In this document: piece after piece, positions 10,336 to 20,402 of the stretch
Layout: each line of letters begins with the position of its first letter
Numbering within the stretch: the first letter of the stretch is position 1
Source: Cyphellophora europaea CBS 101466
Taxonomy: Eukaryota; Ascomycota; Eurotiomycetes; Chaetothyriales; Cyphellophoraceae
Assembly: GCF_000365145.1 (NCBI RefSeq)
Contig: NW_008481809.1
Coordinates: forward strand, 439,883-503,882
Length of the DNA: 64,000 nt
Direction: 5' to 3'
Program-made: the position numbers and the translations under genes
Notes under the pieces: model-generated
The model's input: only the letters and a program-made list of their open reading frames with translations
Database searches by the model: none
Told to the model about the DNA's origin: nothing

Positions 10336-10983
10336 TCAGTCTGCTGCGGCAGACGCTCTGCCGGACTTTCTCAGTGGTGGTTCCAGCCAGGACTCGTCTA
10401 GTGGGAGCAGAGTGCAACCGACGTTGATGCTGTCCTCACGATGGTGCTTGAGAGGCGGCAGGATTCGCATAGCGAACTCGTCGCATAGCTGGCGGGCACG
10501 GCGGCTTGCGAAACTGTCGGGGTGGTGGTGCGATTGCAGTGGCGAAGGCTGCGGCGGCGGTTGACGCTGAACAGCCGAGCTGGTTGGTAAGGGCTTCCGG
10601 GGAACCCTCAAGGCGTTACGCCCTCTTGAAGCCGTGTGGGCAGTCTTGAGGCTTGCTGAAGAGTCGACTGAGTCTTTTCTGGCAGGTCTGTGAGCGGCTA
10701 CGGTGTGCGTAGTGTACGGGACACAGTAGCAAAGATCGGCCGTTGGTTGGGGAGAGAGCGCTTGATGGCGCTGCAGTTGATTCTTGACCCAGCGGTGGAT
10801 GCGCCGGAATATAGTGACCGGGGCAGGGCTGCAGGCAGGAATCTGCTCTCGATGAGGTGTCGACGCCCTGGATGCTGGTGCGCGTGGGCTTTGACGATGT
10901 CGCGTGTCTGACTCGGGTTCGTCCGATCTCAAAATCTGAGTTCGAAGGTCGCTGTACTTGCGAACGCGTCTGAGGGTTGGCAT
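10336..10983 (-). CDS. Hypothetical protein
   Basis: A 306-codon open frame on the minus strand runs from 11256 to 10336; the ATG at 10983 (MPTLRRVRKYSDL) gives a basic, Ser/Pro/Arg-rich 215-residue protein with a more protein-like composition than the part upstream. No domain is recognised and no TM segment is seen. Support is only the long uninterrupted frame and reasonable start context, so it could be a chance ORF in GC-rich DNA. It converges with the regulator ending at 10053 and is followed upstream by the alpha/beta hydrolase on the same strand. Confidence 0.35.
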   Translation of the reverse strand: MPTLRRVRKYSDLRTQILRSDEPESDTRHRQSPRAPASRASTPHREQIPACSPAPVTIFRRIHRWVKNQLQRHQALSPQPTADLCYCVPYTTHTVAAHRPARKDSVDSSASLKTAHTASRGRNALRVPRKPLPTSSAVQRQPPPQPSPLQSHHHPDSFASRRARQLCDEFAMRILPPLKHHREDSINVGCTLLPLDESWLEPPLRKSGRASAAAD

Positions 10984-11277
10984 CGTCGGAATATGGAGGA
11001 TGGAAGAAGAGGCTGTGTGGAAGGTGAATTGGCACCAGAGCAGCCAACATGCTATTGATGCCATTGTTGAATACATACGAGGGCTGTCAATGAGTCGAGA
11101 CATGCGTCCATGTGAAGATGGGGAGGTCTTAAACATCAAGTTCCGGGACCCAGATGTTTCTCTGTTCCGTCGTTGGCAGGTCTTAGGAGACCAAGAGGTG
11201 CGGTCTCGTCCAGATATCCAACCTTCGTGTGCTTGAGACACCGAGCTCGGAGACAAGTGCCGCCCTTGGGTATATTC

Positions 11278-12330
11278 TCAAACCTGTTCCAGGAAGCTAA
11301 GAAGTTCCTTTGCTGCACATTGCCAATGGACATCATTCTGCACGTGGTGACCAGAACGGTCAATCTCGACAAGACGCACACCGGTTGTGGCCTTGGAGCC
11401 GGAATTGTTAATTCGCTCGGCCATGGCTGTGCGGTACTCGGCGGCCAGCCGTTCAGATGTGCCGCGCATGAGACGGTCTGCTGTCCCGCTCACGATGAGA
11501 ATACTGTCGGAGGTCGAGTGTCTGGGAGCGATGCTGGCGACAACATCACGGCAATCAAGCCACTCAAACTGTCCATTCCTCTTGGTCCCCGTCGAGCTAA
11601 GCGGCCATCTCATCGCCTCGCTGTCGGCAGCCCACTTTGCAAACTCGACGGTGGCTTCGAGCGGCTGGTCCGGTCCAAAGAAGGCTCGGTGCAGTAGTTT
11701 CACCGTACTGATGTTGCTTTTCGGGTGTCCAAGGTGAAGCAGAAGGCGGGTTTTCATCCAGCGGTCAAAGCCAGCCCAGTTCTCGAACATGGGCGTGATG
11801 CCGAAATGGGGGACCCCGCCAATCAAGCCTAGAGCCGGTGTGGCTATCGTGCCTCGAGAGAGGAGTTCTTGGTACGTGATTGTCCCCGAACTGTGCGCTA
11901 TCAGGACTGGTTCGGTTCCTTCTGCCTCCTTGACTGCTTGGAACGCGGCGAGGACATCATTCGCTACGTCGTGCTGCGTTGTCAAAAGAAGCATGCGGAA
12001 GTAGCTCGAGGGGCTATAGCTCGCGCCGTGGCCGCGGACGGAGATGGCATATGTTGTTCCTCCATAGCCGTTGTCGTGGAGGTAGGTCATCCAGTTCAGC
12101 CAGACGGAGGCGTGGCCGAAGGCGCCGTGCATCAAGAGCACCGGCGGGTGTTGACCGGCATGCTGCGGCCGGCAGACGAGGAACTCAAGTTGCTCGCCAT
12201 CGGTCGTCGCGACGAATGTTCGGGACACCGTGTCAGGGAGTGGGTGGTATTTGGGTACAGGCCGACGGAAGCGAAGGTTGAAGAACCCTTTAACAGCGTC
12301 TACCCACCAGTTCCAGATGAGTCGAAGCAT
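11278..12330 (-). CDS. Alpha/beta-hydrolase fold protein
   Basis: 350 residues, one exon, start at 12330 (MLRLIWNWWVDAVKGFF), whose first 20 residues are hydrophobic/amphipathic and could bind a membrane. Fold markers in order: PPVLLMHGAFGH near 62-73 (oxyanion-hole HG), the SVRGHG turn near 97-102, the nucleophile elbow IAHSSG with Ser147 (Ala replaces the first Gly of GxSxG), ILIVSGTADRLM with Asp285, and DRSGHH near 324-329 supplying the catalytic His. The whole triad is therefore present. Related fungal proteins are annotated as lipases, esterases or epoxide-hydrolase-like; the substrate cannot be told from sequence. Confidence 0.85.
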   Translation of the reverse strand: MLRLIWNWWVDAVKGFFNLRFRRPVPKYHPLPDTVSRTFVATTDGEQLEFLVCRPQHAGQHPPVLLMHGAFGHASVWLNWMTYLHDNGYGGTTYAISVRGHGASYSPSSYFRMLLLTTQHDVANDVLAAFQAVKEAEGTEPVLIAHSSGTITYQELLSRGTIATPALGLIGGVPHFGITPMFENWAGFDRWMKTRLLLHLGHPKSNISTVKLLHRAFFGPDQPLEATVEFAKWAADSEAMRWPLSSTGTKRNGQFEWLDCRDVVASIAPRHSTSDSILIVSGTADRLMRGTSERLAAEYRTAMAERINNSGSKATTGVRLVEIDRSGHHVQNDVHWQCAAKELLSFLEQV

Positions 12331-13156
12331 CTTACCAGGTTTTGAAGACCTTGGTCCCTCTGCGACGGCTTCTGCACCTTGCTGGCCATGTTGGCCTGTG
12401 CGTGGTCTTTATACAACAGGAACCGCAAATGCCTGGGACGAGGAATCCCGGCGTTAGGGCGCCCCAAGTTGCGGCTGGAAGCTCGGAGTGCTCAAGTCAG
12501 TCTCTTTAGGCTTTGCACCAAGACCATTAGGGGCAACGCTCCCCCATGTCTGGGCGCCTAAGCGAAGTATCTCGTTAAACGCAGCTCGTATAGCAACTTA
12601 ATCTCATAGCTTATTTCCTTAGTGTCCATCATCGTAGTGCTGTCGTTGCGAGTGACAGGCACTTGGAAGCATTAGTGCATGCCATACACTGCTTGTGGAT
12701 TGATATCGATACTGTCCTTCGGATACCTACACTTTATACATTCGTCCAGATCTTATGCCTGTTTCCAGTTCTGAGCCCTGCATCAGGGGTCGACAAAATT
12801 GGCAGGAAGGCTACTGGGTTCCCACCGTAAAGAATCAACAAAACTGCCCGGAGTGGTTGGTAAGGCTTCAGAGGCTGAGCAAAGCGATTGTGTGGTACAG
12901 CATCAGCACAGGATAGGTCAGGCCTTCTCCTTCTACACCACGCTCACACCAAAGGTATCGATCCTTGCACTAGAGTATTGATAAGGATAGGGAAATGAGA
13001 CAAGAAAGCCTTAATTGTTTCTGCTGCTTGCGGATCGGATGGACGTACTGTTTGGTTATACAGGCCAAGTAATCAGCTACCAAGTAGTTGTAGATCGGCG
13101 TTTGAGGAACCAGACTGTCCTATCACAATATAGATCACTATGTACAAAAGCTTTCG
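12331..13156. other. Spacer with copy 1 of a dispersed motif
   Basis: 826 bp with no convincing gene. It contains a block at about 12790-12855 (two ACAAAA(T/C)TG motifs, at about 12792 and 12834, around GGAAGGCTACTGGGTT) that is related to a block at 13911-13980; see the repeat entries. Confidence 0.5.
12787..12855. repeat. Dispersed repeat, copy 1
   Basis: Contains GGGGTCGACAAAATTGGC, then GGAAGGCTACTGGGTT, then CGTAAAGAATCAACAAAACTG. The last two blocks recur in the same order and strand at 13911-13980 with substitutions and small indels. Confidence 0.55.
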
Positions 13157-13591
13157 TCAAAACATCTCCACCGAGCCAGGGCCCATGGGAACCTTCCAAT
13201 CATCAGCAGAGTATGGGTAGCCTTCTTCGCCGTCGGGCTTGTACTCACAATCATCAATGCGCCGGCAGAGTATACAGACGGCGACAATAACCTTCGTAGT
13301 CAGCAGTAGCGCAACACATAGTGTCAGTAAAACGACATCGTGCATCCCGCATGGAGGAGCGGCACCTCCGCAAGAGTCTTGAAGGCCAATGGAGCCCAGA
13401 ACGACGGCGATTCCACAGACCATGATCAGCCAGAGCCCAAAAACCAGTACGAGCTTTGCGAGCTTTTTGGCTGCATTGAGCTCGAGGCGCGGTCGCAGAG
13501 CATGCCGGATGTTGTCGAGGATATGGCTTGGACTAGGGGCCCTGTTTCTGAAACGAGGCAGCGCTTGTTGGACGGATCGAAGTAAGAGCAT
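13157..13591 (-). CDS. Small two-TM membrane protein (A)
   Basis: 144-residue protein, ATG at 13591. The N-terminal 40 residues are basic. Two hydrophobic segments are obvious: about residues 45-68 (LVLVFGLWLIMVCGIAVVLG) and about 84-107 (VVLLTLCVALLLTTKVIVAV). The loop between them has two Cys, and a hydrophilic acidic tail follows. The tail contains Y-x4-DWKV, which resembles Y-x4-DWKI in the tail of protein B (17760-18191). No known family recognised. It lies on the same strand as the arsenite methyltransferase, about 0.6 kb downstream of that gene. Its start is not contradicted by any splice signal; a single exon is assumed. Confidence 0.55.
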   Translation of the reverse strand: MLLLRSVQQALPRFRNRAPSPSHILDNIRHALRPRLELNAAKKLAKLVLVFGLWLIMVCGIAVVLGSIGLQDSCGGAAPPCGMHDVVLLTLCVALLLTTKVIVAVCILCRRIDDCEYKPDGEEGYPYSADDWKVPMGPGSVEMF

Positions 13592-14204
13592 GTTGACGTA
13601 CGTAGGTAGAGTCTTCCGATGTCGTCGGTTTTGTGACGGGAGTATAGCCCGTCGAAGGACTCCTCAAGCACATATACGCCATCACCAAGTCATGATGGCG
13701 TCTCCGTGAATCACCGCGTTATAACACAATAGCACAAAGAAATTACAAAGTGTCTTTGATCTCTCAAAGCGCCACTCACAGTACATTGTGCTCTCAACAA
13801 AGACTTCTAAGAGCAGATCTTCGGAGAAGTGCTTGAGCCACTGTGTTAACAGCATATGGATGGACGGTGAGAACAGTGAATGAGGCCACCACGGATTGAC
13901 CAAATCATCGGGGGAAGGCATCTGGGTTGCCTGGAAGGTCGTAACAAACGATCAACAAAATTGACCAGTGGGCTCCCCGGAGTTACAGCAGATAATTTTC
14001 TGGCGGCGATAAAATCGACTGGCACCCTCTCCAGACTCACAGTAGAGGGTCTTGAGTGGTATTATACTGTGAGGTTCAGGGGCCTTCCCGTCAGTTATGT
14101 TGACTGCTGGTGGGCCCCAAAAGGCCTTGACTTTGAGGAAGTTATTACAGGCAGTGAAATCTTGGCATTACTATCTGCATGTTATTTTGAATGAACTCGA
14201 TCGC
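13592..14204. other. Spacer between protein A and arsM
   Basis: 613 bp upstream of protein A and downstream of arsM. It holds copy 2 of the dispersed repeat. Short ORFs here have no recognisable similarity. Confidence 0.5.
13911..13985. repeat. Dispersed repeat, copy 2
   Basis: GGAAGGCATCTGGGTT followed by CGTAACAAACGATCAACAAAATTGACCAG (given in two overlapping pieces in copy 1 order). The 14-mer ACAAAATTGACCAG also occurs inverted at about 18557-18570. Confidence 0.55.
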
Positions 14205-15230
14205 TCATGTCTTCATGGCGTAGATGGCGAAAGCACCGGCGTGTTCATTGAAATCGATGTTGGCAGCTGGATCGGTCGTCGAGCTGTCGGTGTGGTTCCC
14301 GTTGCCGTGACTGCATCCATCAGGGGGTACGGATGGCGACTTAGAACAACATGACGCATCGTTCACGTCAAGTGATGTGTCTTTGTACACGTTCAGATCC
14401 TTGCAAGTGTCCGTGATCAAGACATCTAAGGACATGGTTAGAATATTGCAGGACCATTTCTCGACTGTGGAGCGCGCAAACCTTTGAAACCGGCAATGCG
14501 AAGGTAGCTTTCGTAATCTTCGACTTTGCTCGCGCCTGCGATACAACCCACATAAAGCGCCAAGTTCTGTTTAAGGTCTGGAACGAGGTCTTGTTTTAGC
14601 AGCACATCACTGACTGCCACTCTTCCCCCTGGCTTGAGAATCCTAGCCATCTCATTGAACACAAGTTGCTTCTCTACTTCGGGAACCAGATTAATCACAC
14701 AGTTGCTGATGACGCAATCCGTCGATCCGTTCTGCAGCGGCGATAGGTCCGTAATGGGAGCTTTGATGAACTCCACGTTCTGTGCTTTGGCCAGGTCCTT
14801 GTTACGGTTCGCTTTTGCCAGCATATCCTGCAGACATGTCAGCGCATAGATCTAACGCAGAAGCATATGATCCCCGAGTACATGATTCATATCCACACCA
14901 ATGGCCTTTCCCGATGCTTGGACCTTTCTCGAGGCCAGGAACACATCAAAACCAGCGCCACAACCCAGGTCAACGACAACTTCTCCCTGAGGCCGTGTTA
15001 GACTTCAATTTCTTTAGCAGAGGGAAAGCACTCGCCTCGCGCAAGCCTGCAACTGCAAGAGGATTGCCGCAGCTGACACCTAGGTTGGCTCCTTTGGGAA
15101 TGTTATCAAGGTCGTCTTTAGTATATCCGAAGGATGCTGCAACTCTTGACGCGTAGACGTCGTTCTCCGTGCCGGTTGCCACATTACTGTATCTTGATTG
15201 AACGGCATTGTACATTTCTGCTAGATTCAT
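14205..15230 (-). CDS. arsM: Arsenite S-adenosylmethionine methyltransferase, four exons, one GC-AG intron
   Basis: Methylates arsenite with SAM, a detoxification step. Exons (minus strand): 15230-15036, 14986-14882, 14827-14482, 14425-14205; 288 residues. Introns are 49, 54 and 56 nt. The first has a GC donor (GAG|GCGAGT) with branch TCTAAC and acceptor CTCAG; joining there restores GLRE|GEVVVDLGCGAGFD, the SAM-binding motif I, in phase. The second joins GVDMNH|DMLAKA, the third GFK|DVLITDT. The three arsenite-binding cysteines of the family are visible in GVSCGNP, SNCVINL and VGCIAGA, and a CC pair lies in the C-terminal tail (ASCCSKS). It is divergent from a bZIP gene with a 318-bp shared promoter, which suggests co-regulation. 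Family assignment is firm. Confidence 0.93.
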
Positions 15231-15357
15231 GGTGAATTTCTAGCTCGATAGGGTCCTCTCTCCTTTGCAGTCAGCCCCAGGTGCATTTGAGGTGCTGTTC
15301 TTGTAGTAGCTGCCCTCATGTAGCCTACATGTGATAGTGACAAGTATGGAGAAGCAG

Positions 15358-15425
15358 TGACATATCGCCAAGAGCACTGGGGCCAGTGACATATCGCCAA
15401 GGCCTGCATGGATGACATATCGACC
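15358..15425. promoter_or_regulatory. Three direct copies of a TGACATATCG element in the arsM/bZIP promoter
   Basis: TGACATATCGCCA occurs at 15358-15370 and 15387-15399, and TGACATATCGACC at 15413-15425, spaced 29 and 26 bp start to start, all on one strand. They lie between the divergent starts at 15230 and 15549. This looks like a regulator binding array; that it binds the adjacent bZIP protein is inference. Confidence 0.6.
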
Positions 15426-15548
15426 AGCGAAGCCTTTCCCAGGCTTGCACTTTTGCGACTGCTCTGGGTCGTCCGACGCTCGTCGATTTTGAGCTCACAA
15501 GTATTAATCGTACCTCAATAAAGTATTGTCTGGATACCGATACCAACG

Positions 15549-16382
15549 ATGAATACGCAGACCTGTCGGGGCGTTGCTGGACAAATTTCGAGAACTCCAA
15601 CCCACACTTTGATTCGAGTTCGGAACAATCAGCGCAGGCATCGGCAAAGACGCCGAGAGTACATTGCTGAGCTAGAACAGAAACTCGTAGCCGCGGAGGA
15701 GAAAGCCAAACAGCTTCGAATCGAAAACGATGCCCTTCGCAGCAAGCTCTCCTCCACTGACAGTACGGAAGGGGAATTTGAAAGCGCCGTGTCACTAATC
15801 AACTTAAGCCACCGACAGAATGAATCCATGGCCAATCCGATGTTACCGCGAGGATACAGTCAAATGAGTGACTCCATACTTCCAGGTACAGAATTGCAGC
15901 CGAACATCGCATTACGGGAACTCTGGAACGAACCAGACAAGGATACTGGCATTCATGTTGGGACTTTTTCTACCTTTCCTCAGGCCAGCTTTACCCCCAC
16001 CGTTCCAGACTCCATCTCCCCGTCGGCCGACCTCGATCAAAGTCCAGCATACACAGAATACAGTGCCTGTTGCTCAACCCTACCATCATTGCAATTCATT
16101 CCCAGTCTAAACAGATTGAACCGAAGTTGCTTCGGCGACCAAAGTCCACTTTACTCAGTCGCTGCTTATGTCCCCCCTTCGCCAACTACTCTTTGCAGCT
16201 ACGCTTACGTTCTCATCCAACAATTAAACTATCGTGGAGTGCCGATGGAGATGATGGAATGTTGGCTGTGGCCAGGATACACTACTGGTGAGGATGCAGC
16301 TGAAAATGGGTGTCGGGTCGACAGTCAGCTTCTACGAGATCTACTGGAATATATTGCCGATGGCAGCGTAGTTGGATCATAG
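15549..16382 (+). CDS. bZIP transcription factor divergent from arsM
   Basis: 277 residues, one exon, start ATG 15549. Residues 23-37 are a bZIP-type basic region (RVRNNQRRHRQRRREYI) and 38-67 a zipper with hydrophobic repeats at Ile39/Leu41, Leu46, Leu56 and Leu63. The middle is Ser/Pro-rich; the C-terminal part contains a Tyr/Leu-rich block (SYAYVLIQQLNYRGV) and the end LLRDLLEYIAD, like other fungal bZIP proteins of the AP-1-like group. Because it faces arsM and shares its promoter, it may control arsenic response, like Yap8/ARR1 in yeast, although its basic region is not close to Yap8 as I remember it. Regulator identity firm, target inferred. Confidence 0.85.
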   Translation: MNTQTCRGVAGQISRTPTHTLIRVRNNQRRHRQRRREYIAELEQKLVAAEEKAKQLRIENDALRSKLSSTDSTEGEFESAVSLINLSHRQNESMANPMLPRGYSQMSDSILPGTELQPNIALRELWNEPDKDTGIHVGTFSTFPQASFTPTVPDSISPSADLDQSPAYTEYSACCSTLPSLQFIPSLNRLNRSCFGDQSPLYSVAAYVPPSPTTLCSYAYVLIQQLNYRGVPMEMMECWLWPGYTTGEDAAENGCRVDSQLLRDLLEYIADGSVVGS

Positions 16383-16589
16383 GTTTTTTCTTTTCCAAGC
16401 CGCAATTCTAAGAAAGGTAAGCTTCAATTGTTGACATTTCATGGTATTAGACGAGTAATCTCTGCACACAGATGTTCTCTGGTCTTCGCTACAAGCTCTG
16501 AAGCGCCTGCATATTGGCATTCCGTGCAACTCATTTGCTTTATTCAGATTCGAACGGGAGTCTTTGGTGGTCTCATAACTGAGTTAGAT

Positions 16590-17453
16590 TCATAAGAAGC
16601 TCCAAGTCGCCTTCAAACAAGGAGCAGCAACCTCGACAGATAGATGCAATTGAGTTGTTACGTCTGATTGGAACAACGATGGATATAGCACACCCTCTTC
16701 AATTCCAAACTCAGTAGGCACGACATCGGGCTTTCTCATCATGACTACCGCACAAAATGTGCCATTCTCGTTATCGGACGATGGGGGCTTCCACAGAAAC
16801 TCCAAGGGTGAATCTTCTGCCTCACCAGCCCTGCAACGAACCCTCCATTCGGCGAAATCCCATATCGATGCTATATCGGATGCCACCACGGTTATGGCTA
16901 CCAAAACGCAAGACGGCATGGCCAACATCCACAGGAGTACCAACAGACCGGTGTTTTGAGGCAGCAGATCTGGAAGCTTTGCACTATGATCATCCATGCC
17001 ATAAACCATATGAGAGCTTGTATCATGTACGCTTCAAATTCCACTGGTCCCGGATCGGCGACGAAAGGTATGTCAGCAGCCAAGAGACAACGAGGAAGAA
17101 GTAGGGAATCATCCGCCCAAATGGAGATGGCGCTCACAGCGAGCAGTGCTGCAATACTTGCACGTCCTTCGTTCGGAGAATAGGACGTAATAAGCCGGAA
17201 TATCCGAAACAGTGGAGTCTGACTCGGGCTGCGAAACATGCCGTCGGCGACGGTGGGCATTGTCGTCCTTTCTGTTGCGATGGCGGGACAAGCTGCGGTG
17301 AGGACGGGTTTCCTGGTCAGACCGCTCCTGGCGTCCACGACGGTTGCTAACATGTTCGTGCACTCCGTTGCCCCTATTCGAAACAGAACTTGCAGAGAAC
17401 ACCACGCTGCTTGGTGCCGAGGAGAGAGAATTTGAGCTTGTAGTGACAGACAT
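16590..17453 (-). CDS. Possible third small membrane protein (C), exons unresolved
   Basis: Two or three minus-strand open segments overlap here: an Arg/Ser-rich start (ATG 17453, MSVTTSSNSLSS), a hydrophobic stretch near 17060-17000 (ALIWFMAWMIIV) and a segment from 17009 to 16590 with a strong TM (GLLVLLWMLAMPSCVLVAITVV), followed by AEWRV and a polar tail. A GTGAGC donor near 17126 and GACCAG acceptor near 17050 could join the first two, but I could not find a single phase-consistent model through all three. It may be a spliced gene, a frameshifted relic or two small genes. Position, strand and TM-then-EWRV layout resemble proteins A and B. Confidence 0.3.
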
Positions 17454-17759
17454 TTTGAATGTTGCGTTCGGTACCAGGCAAAGGGTAAATCAGCTACAAT
17501 TACTTGATAGATGCAGGAGGGATATTTCCTAGTAAGCCTTAGGTACTTTCGTCCATGCTGCGTTGAATATCTGTGCACCGACGAGAAAGAACTACTATTT
17601 TGAGCATTTCCCATCCGATGAGCAAAGAAGGGTTACAGATCAGGTCTCGGCTATAGTCGCAGACTCAAGCCAACCAGCCGTCGTTAGACTATATGGAAAG
17701 CATGTATGGTCACATAGTGCGTTAGTACGGAGTTTGTCAATGGGTTCAAGATAACATGG
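17454..17759. other. Intergenic spacer
   Basis: 306 bp between proteins C and B; nothing recognised. Confidence 0.4.
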
Positions 17760-18191
17760 CTATCCAACACAGACTTTTGGTGCCGAGTCGCAAAAGTCCA
17801 CAACCCCGTTCTTGTTGAGAAGGCCCGCTTCTTCTGCGTCCAACTCGATATCCTCCATATCGCCGAAGAGCCACTCATCGATCTTCCAATCTCTGTACCC
17901 GTTCTGATACCGATGCTTGCCCGGATTCGGCGACCGATGCCGAAAACCAAGGTGCGAGATGATTTGAACGACTCGGTAGAGAACAAGACCGCCCGCGGCC
18001 ATGAATATGCTTGACAGGGTGATCAGCAACGTTCGTAGCAGCACTTGACTCATGCTGGAGGCGTGCATATGTTCGCAAACCGGAGGCATGGCTTTGGCCA
18101 ACGCAACGAAACCCATCGCGAGGATCGTCCAGGTCGCCGCCAGGGCGATAGCGGGAACGACCCGCTTGAAAATGGTAGCTCTGCTTACCAT
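17760..18191 (-). CDS. Small two-TM membrane protein (B)
   Basis: 143 residues from ATG 18191 (context ACCATGGT). Two hydrophobic segments, about residues 10-33 (VVPAIALAATWTILAMGFVAL) and about 50-76 (LLRTLLITLSSIFMAAGGLV), are separated by a short loop with one Cys. The tail is charged and contains Y-x4-DWKI followed by acidic residues. Size, topology, loop Cys and the DWK(V/I) tail match protein A, which suggests a diverged paralogue pair. A shared 14-mer lies about 0.37 kb upstream of both starts. No known family recognised; function unknown. Confidence 0.55.
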   Translation of the reverse strand: MVSRATIFKRVVPAIALAATWTILAMGFVALAKAMPPVCEHMHASSMSQVLLRTLLITLSSIFMAAGGLVLYRVVQIISHLGFRHRSPNPGKHRYQNGYRDWKIDEWLFGDMEDIELDAEEAGLLNKNGVVDFCDSAPKVCVG

Positions 18192-20301
18192 GGTTATTGG
18201 GCTCACTGCTATCTGACAACCGCGCTGGAAGTGGCGGCAGTGATCCGAAGATCAATCGCGTCGGCGCCCGTGATCCATTGTTCACCAAGCTATACTATTT
18301 ATACCTTTACACAATCCTGCTTTGTGTCTACGAAAACTCCTTTGATCGTCCATTGTAAGACAGCGGGTGGAACTTCTGTAGCGGACGGGTAGACATTGAC
18401 GGGCTGATCATGTCAGCCGGCGGCGCTATGGACCCAACGAGCCGAGGTTGAGAGGCAATACGGAGTTGATACGCTATAAGACACGCTGCTAGACCTTGGG
18501 AGACTTGGTTAGCCAATCATGATCCAAAAGCCTTCGTTGTGTGTCCGAGGAGGGCGCTGGTCAATTTTGTCAACCCCTGGTGACCGAGAAACAACAGTCC
18601 ACGATCAAGAGCTTCATGGTAAGGTGTAGATTATCCAAGACATCCTGTAATGAAGGACGTCCTGGGCTGTGGCTCATAGAGTTGCATATATGATCCTTGC
18701 GTACAGCTTATCAGTCTAGATACAAGAAACATCCACCTGTGATATCTGGGTATCTATATCCTTTCCTCGTCTGCTCCCCTCCCCTCCCTAGCTAGTCTGA
18801 CGGATATGAATTAGCTGAACAATTGGCCCGCCAGGTCTCGCTGTCGCTCTCTGGCTCGCAGATCGCAGCCCAGCCTTTGGCCAGGGGTGGCGGCATGTGT
18901 GCGAGTGTCATGCCCGCAAGTACAGAGTGATTTGAGGGAGCGGCATGCTGGGCAACCGTCATTCGGTAGAGTGCAAGGCATTGTCGGAACGACTAAATGA
19001 TGATGAGAGTCGGGAAGGATAGTCTTTGGGACCCACGATGTAGCTGGGATGTAGCGTCGAGGCCGGAGGTGTAAGTGGTGGTCGCTTGTGTTGGTGGCTG
19101 CTGCTCGGACGGCAGGTATACTGATAGTTTAATGGAAGCTAGCAATTGCTGATGCAGTGGGCAGCAAGATGGGCGAAAGAATGCCCTGATATACCTGCTT
19201 CCATGATCTGTGCTGTACTGCATGTTCAGCAATCGTTCAAGACAACTCTCACCTGGCGGCAAGCCAGAGCGACAATTGACAATGGATGGCAGGAGGCTCC
19301 GAAGCCATCATGCCAAGCCATGCTCCAGAAGACAAAGAGGTCTCAAATCGCGACGTCCCCAGAAGCCACTGCACCGTCATCACAGCGTAATCCAGACCGT
19401 TCAAATTGCTGCACTGCAGCAGCTGCTGACATGCTCCAGTCGGGTCAGAGAGAGTCCTCCAATTAATGTATTTCGGTTCTTTGTGGATAAGAGGTGCTTC
19501 ACCTCCAAAGTGTTTGTTAAGCTCCGAAACATGGGCCACCAACGCACATTCCTCCGATATGCTCGCAGCAAGACCTTGGTCGAAGCAGGCAGTCGTATTC
19601 TCTTACCATTACGTGCGGATGTTCTGCGGTTCGGGCCTCGGCGCTAAAGTCTGGACACATGAGGTAGGTAGGCGACAGCATCGAAGGTAGTAATGTCTGT
19701 AATCAGTCGAAGCAAATAGGACATGACATTACCGCCCTACATCTCACAACCGTCAGGGCTGCAGAGCAGGTTCTTGCGATGAGCTACCATGAGAAGAAAA
19801 TGTTGAGCACCTGGGCTGGCTCGCAAACGCAGCAGAGCAATCGAGGGCTTCGTACTGGACTGCATGCGCTTTTGACTCCTGCTGTGCAGCTGAGCGTAGA
19901 CTCACAAGCTAGAATAGACAGTGCTCGTGGAAGCGCTAGCAGTTGTGCATATACTGTGGCATGTATAAAGGCCGGGCGCAGCCAGTCATTAGAGCAGCCT
20001 CTCGTTCTTCAGAACTTGTCCCGCCAACGAGGTTATCCTGATTCTTGAGTATCTTCAACTACATCTGCCACGAACTACCATTCTTCGGGCTGTTCCCGTT
20101 CTCGAGTCGGTAAGTTGGAGCTGAGGTCTGGTCGGAGTGCGCAGCTTGCGGGTCTGCGAGTGGAGCTCGAATTTTGGCCACGCACAAAGACGTCAGTGAG
20201 TGTAGCGTTGGTCGCGAGTCTTGCGGAGTTCTGTCTCTCGACAGAATGTGGTATTATCTGCCTGATCCACGTCAGAAGTAGAGTAGCGGTCTCGGTGGAC
20301 G

Positions 20302-20329
20302 ATGTACCTGCGTGGGAGCGCAGGTACAT
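20302..20329. other. Perfect 11-bp inverted repeat
   Basis: ATGTACCTGCG (20302-20312), loop TGGGAG, then CGCAGGTACAT (20319-20329). Located about 100 bp past the U2 snRNA 3' end. Role unknown. Confidence 0.7.
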
Positions 20330-20402
20330 GACTCGCCCCAACCGCAGAACGGCAATACGAGTTTAAAGATCAAGACAGTTGTAAACCTCCTCTTCCCCAA
20401 GA

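Noticed and set aside
11000..11256. 5' extension of the hypothetical ORF at 10336
   Set aside because: Upstream residues have different composition; the later ATG is better.
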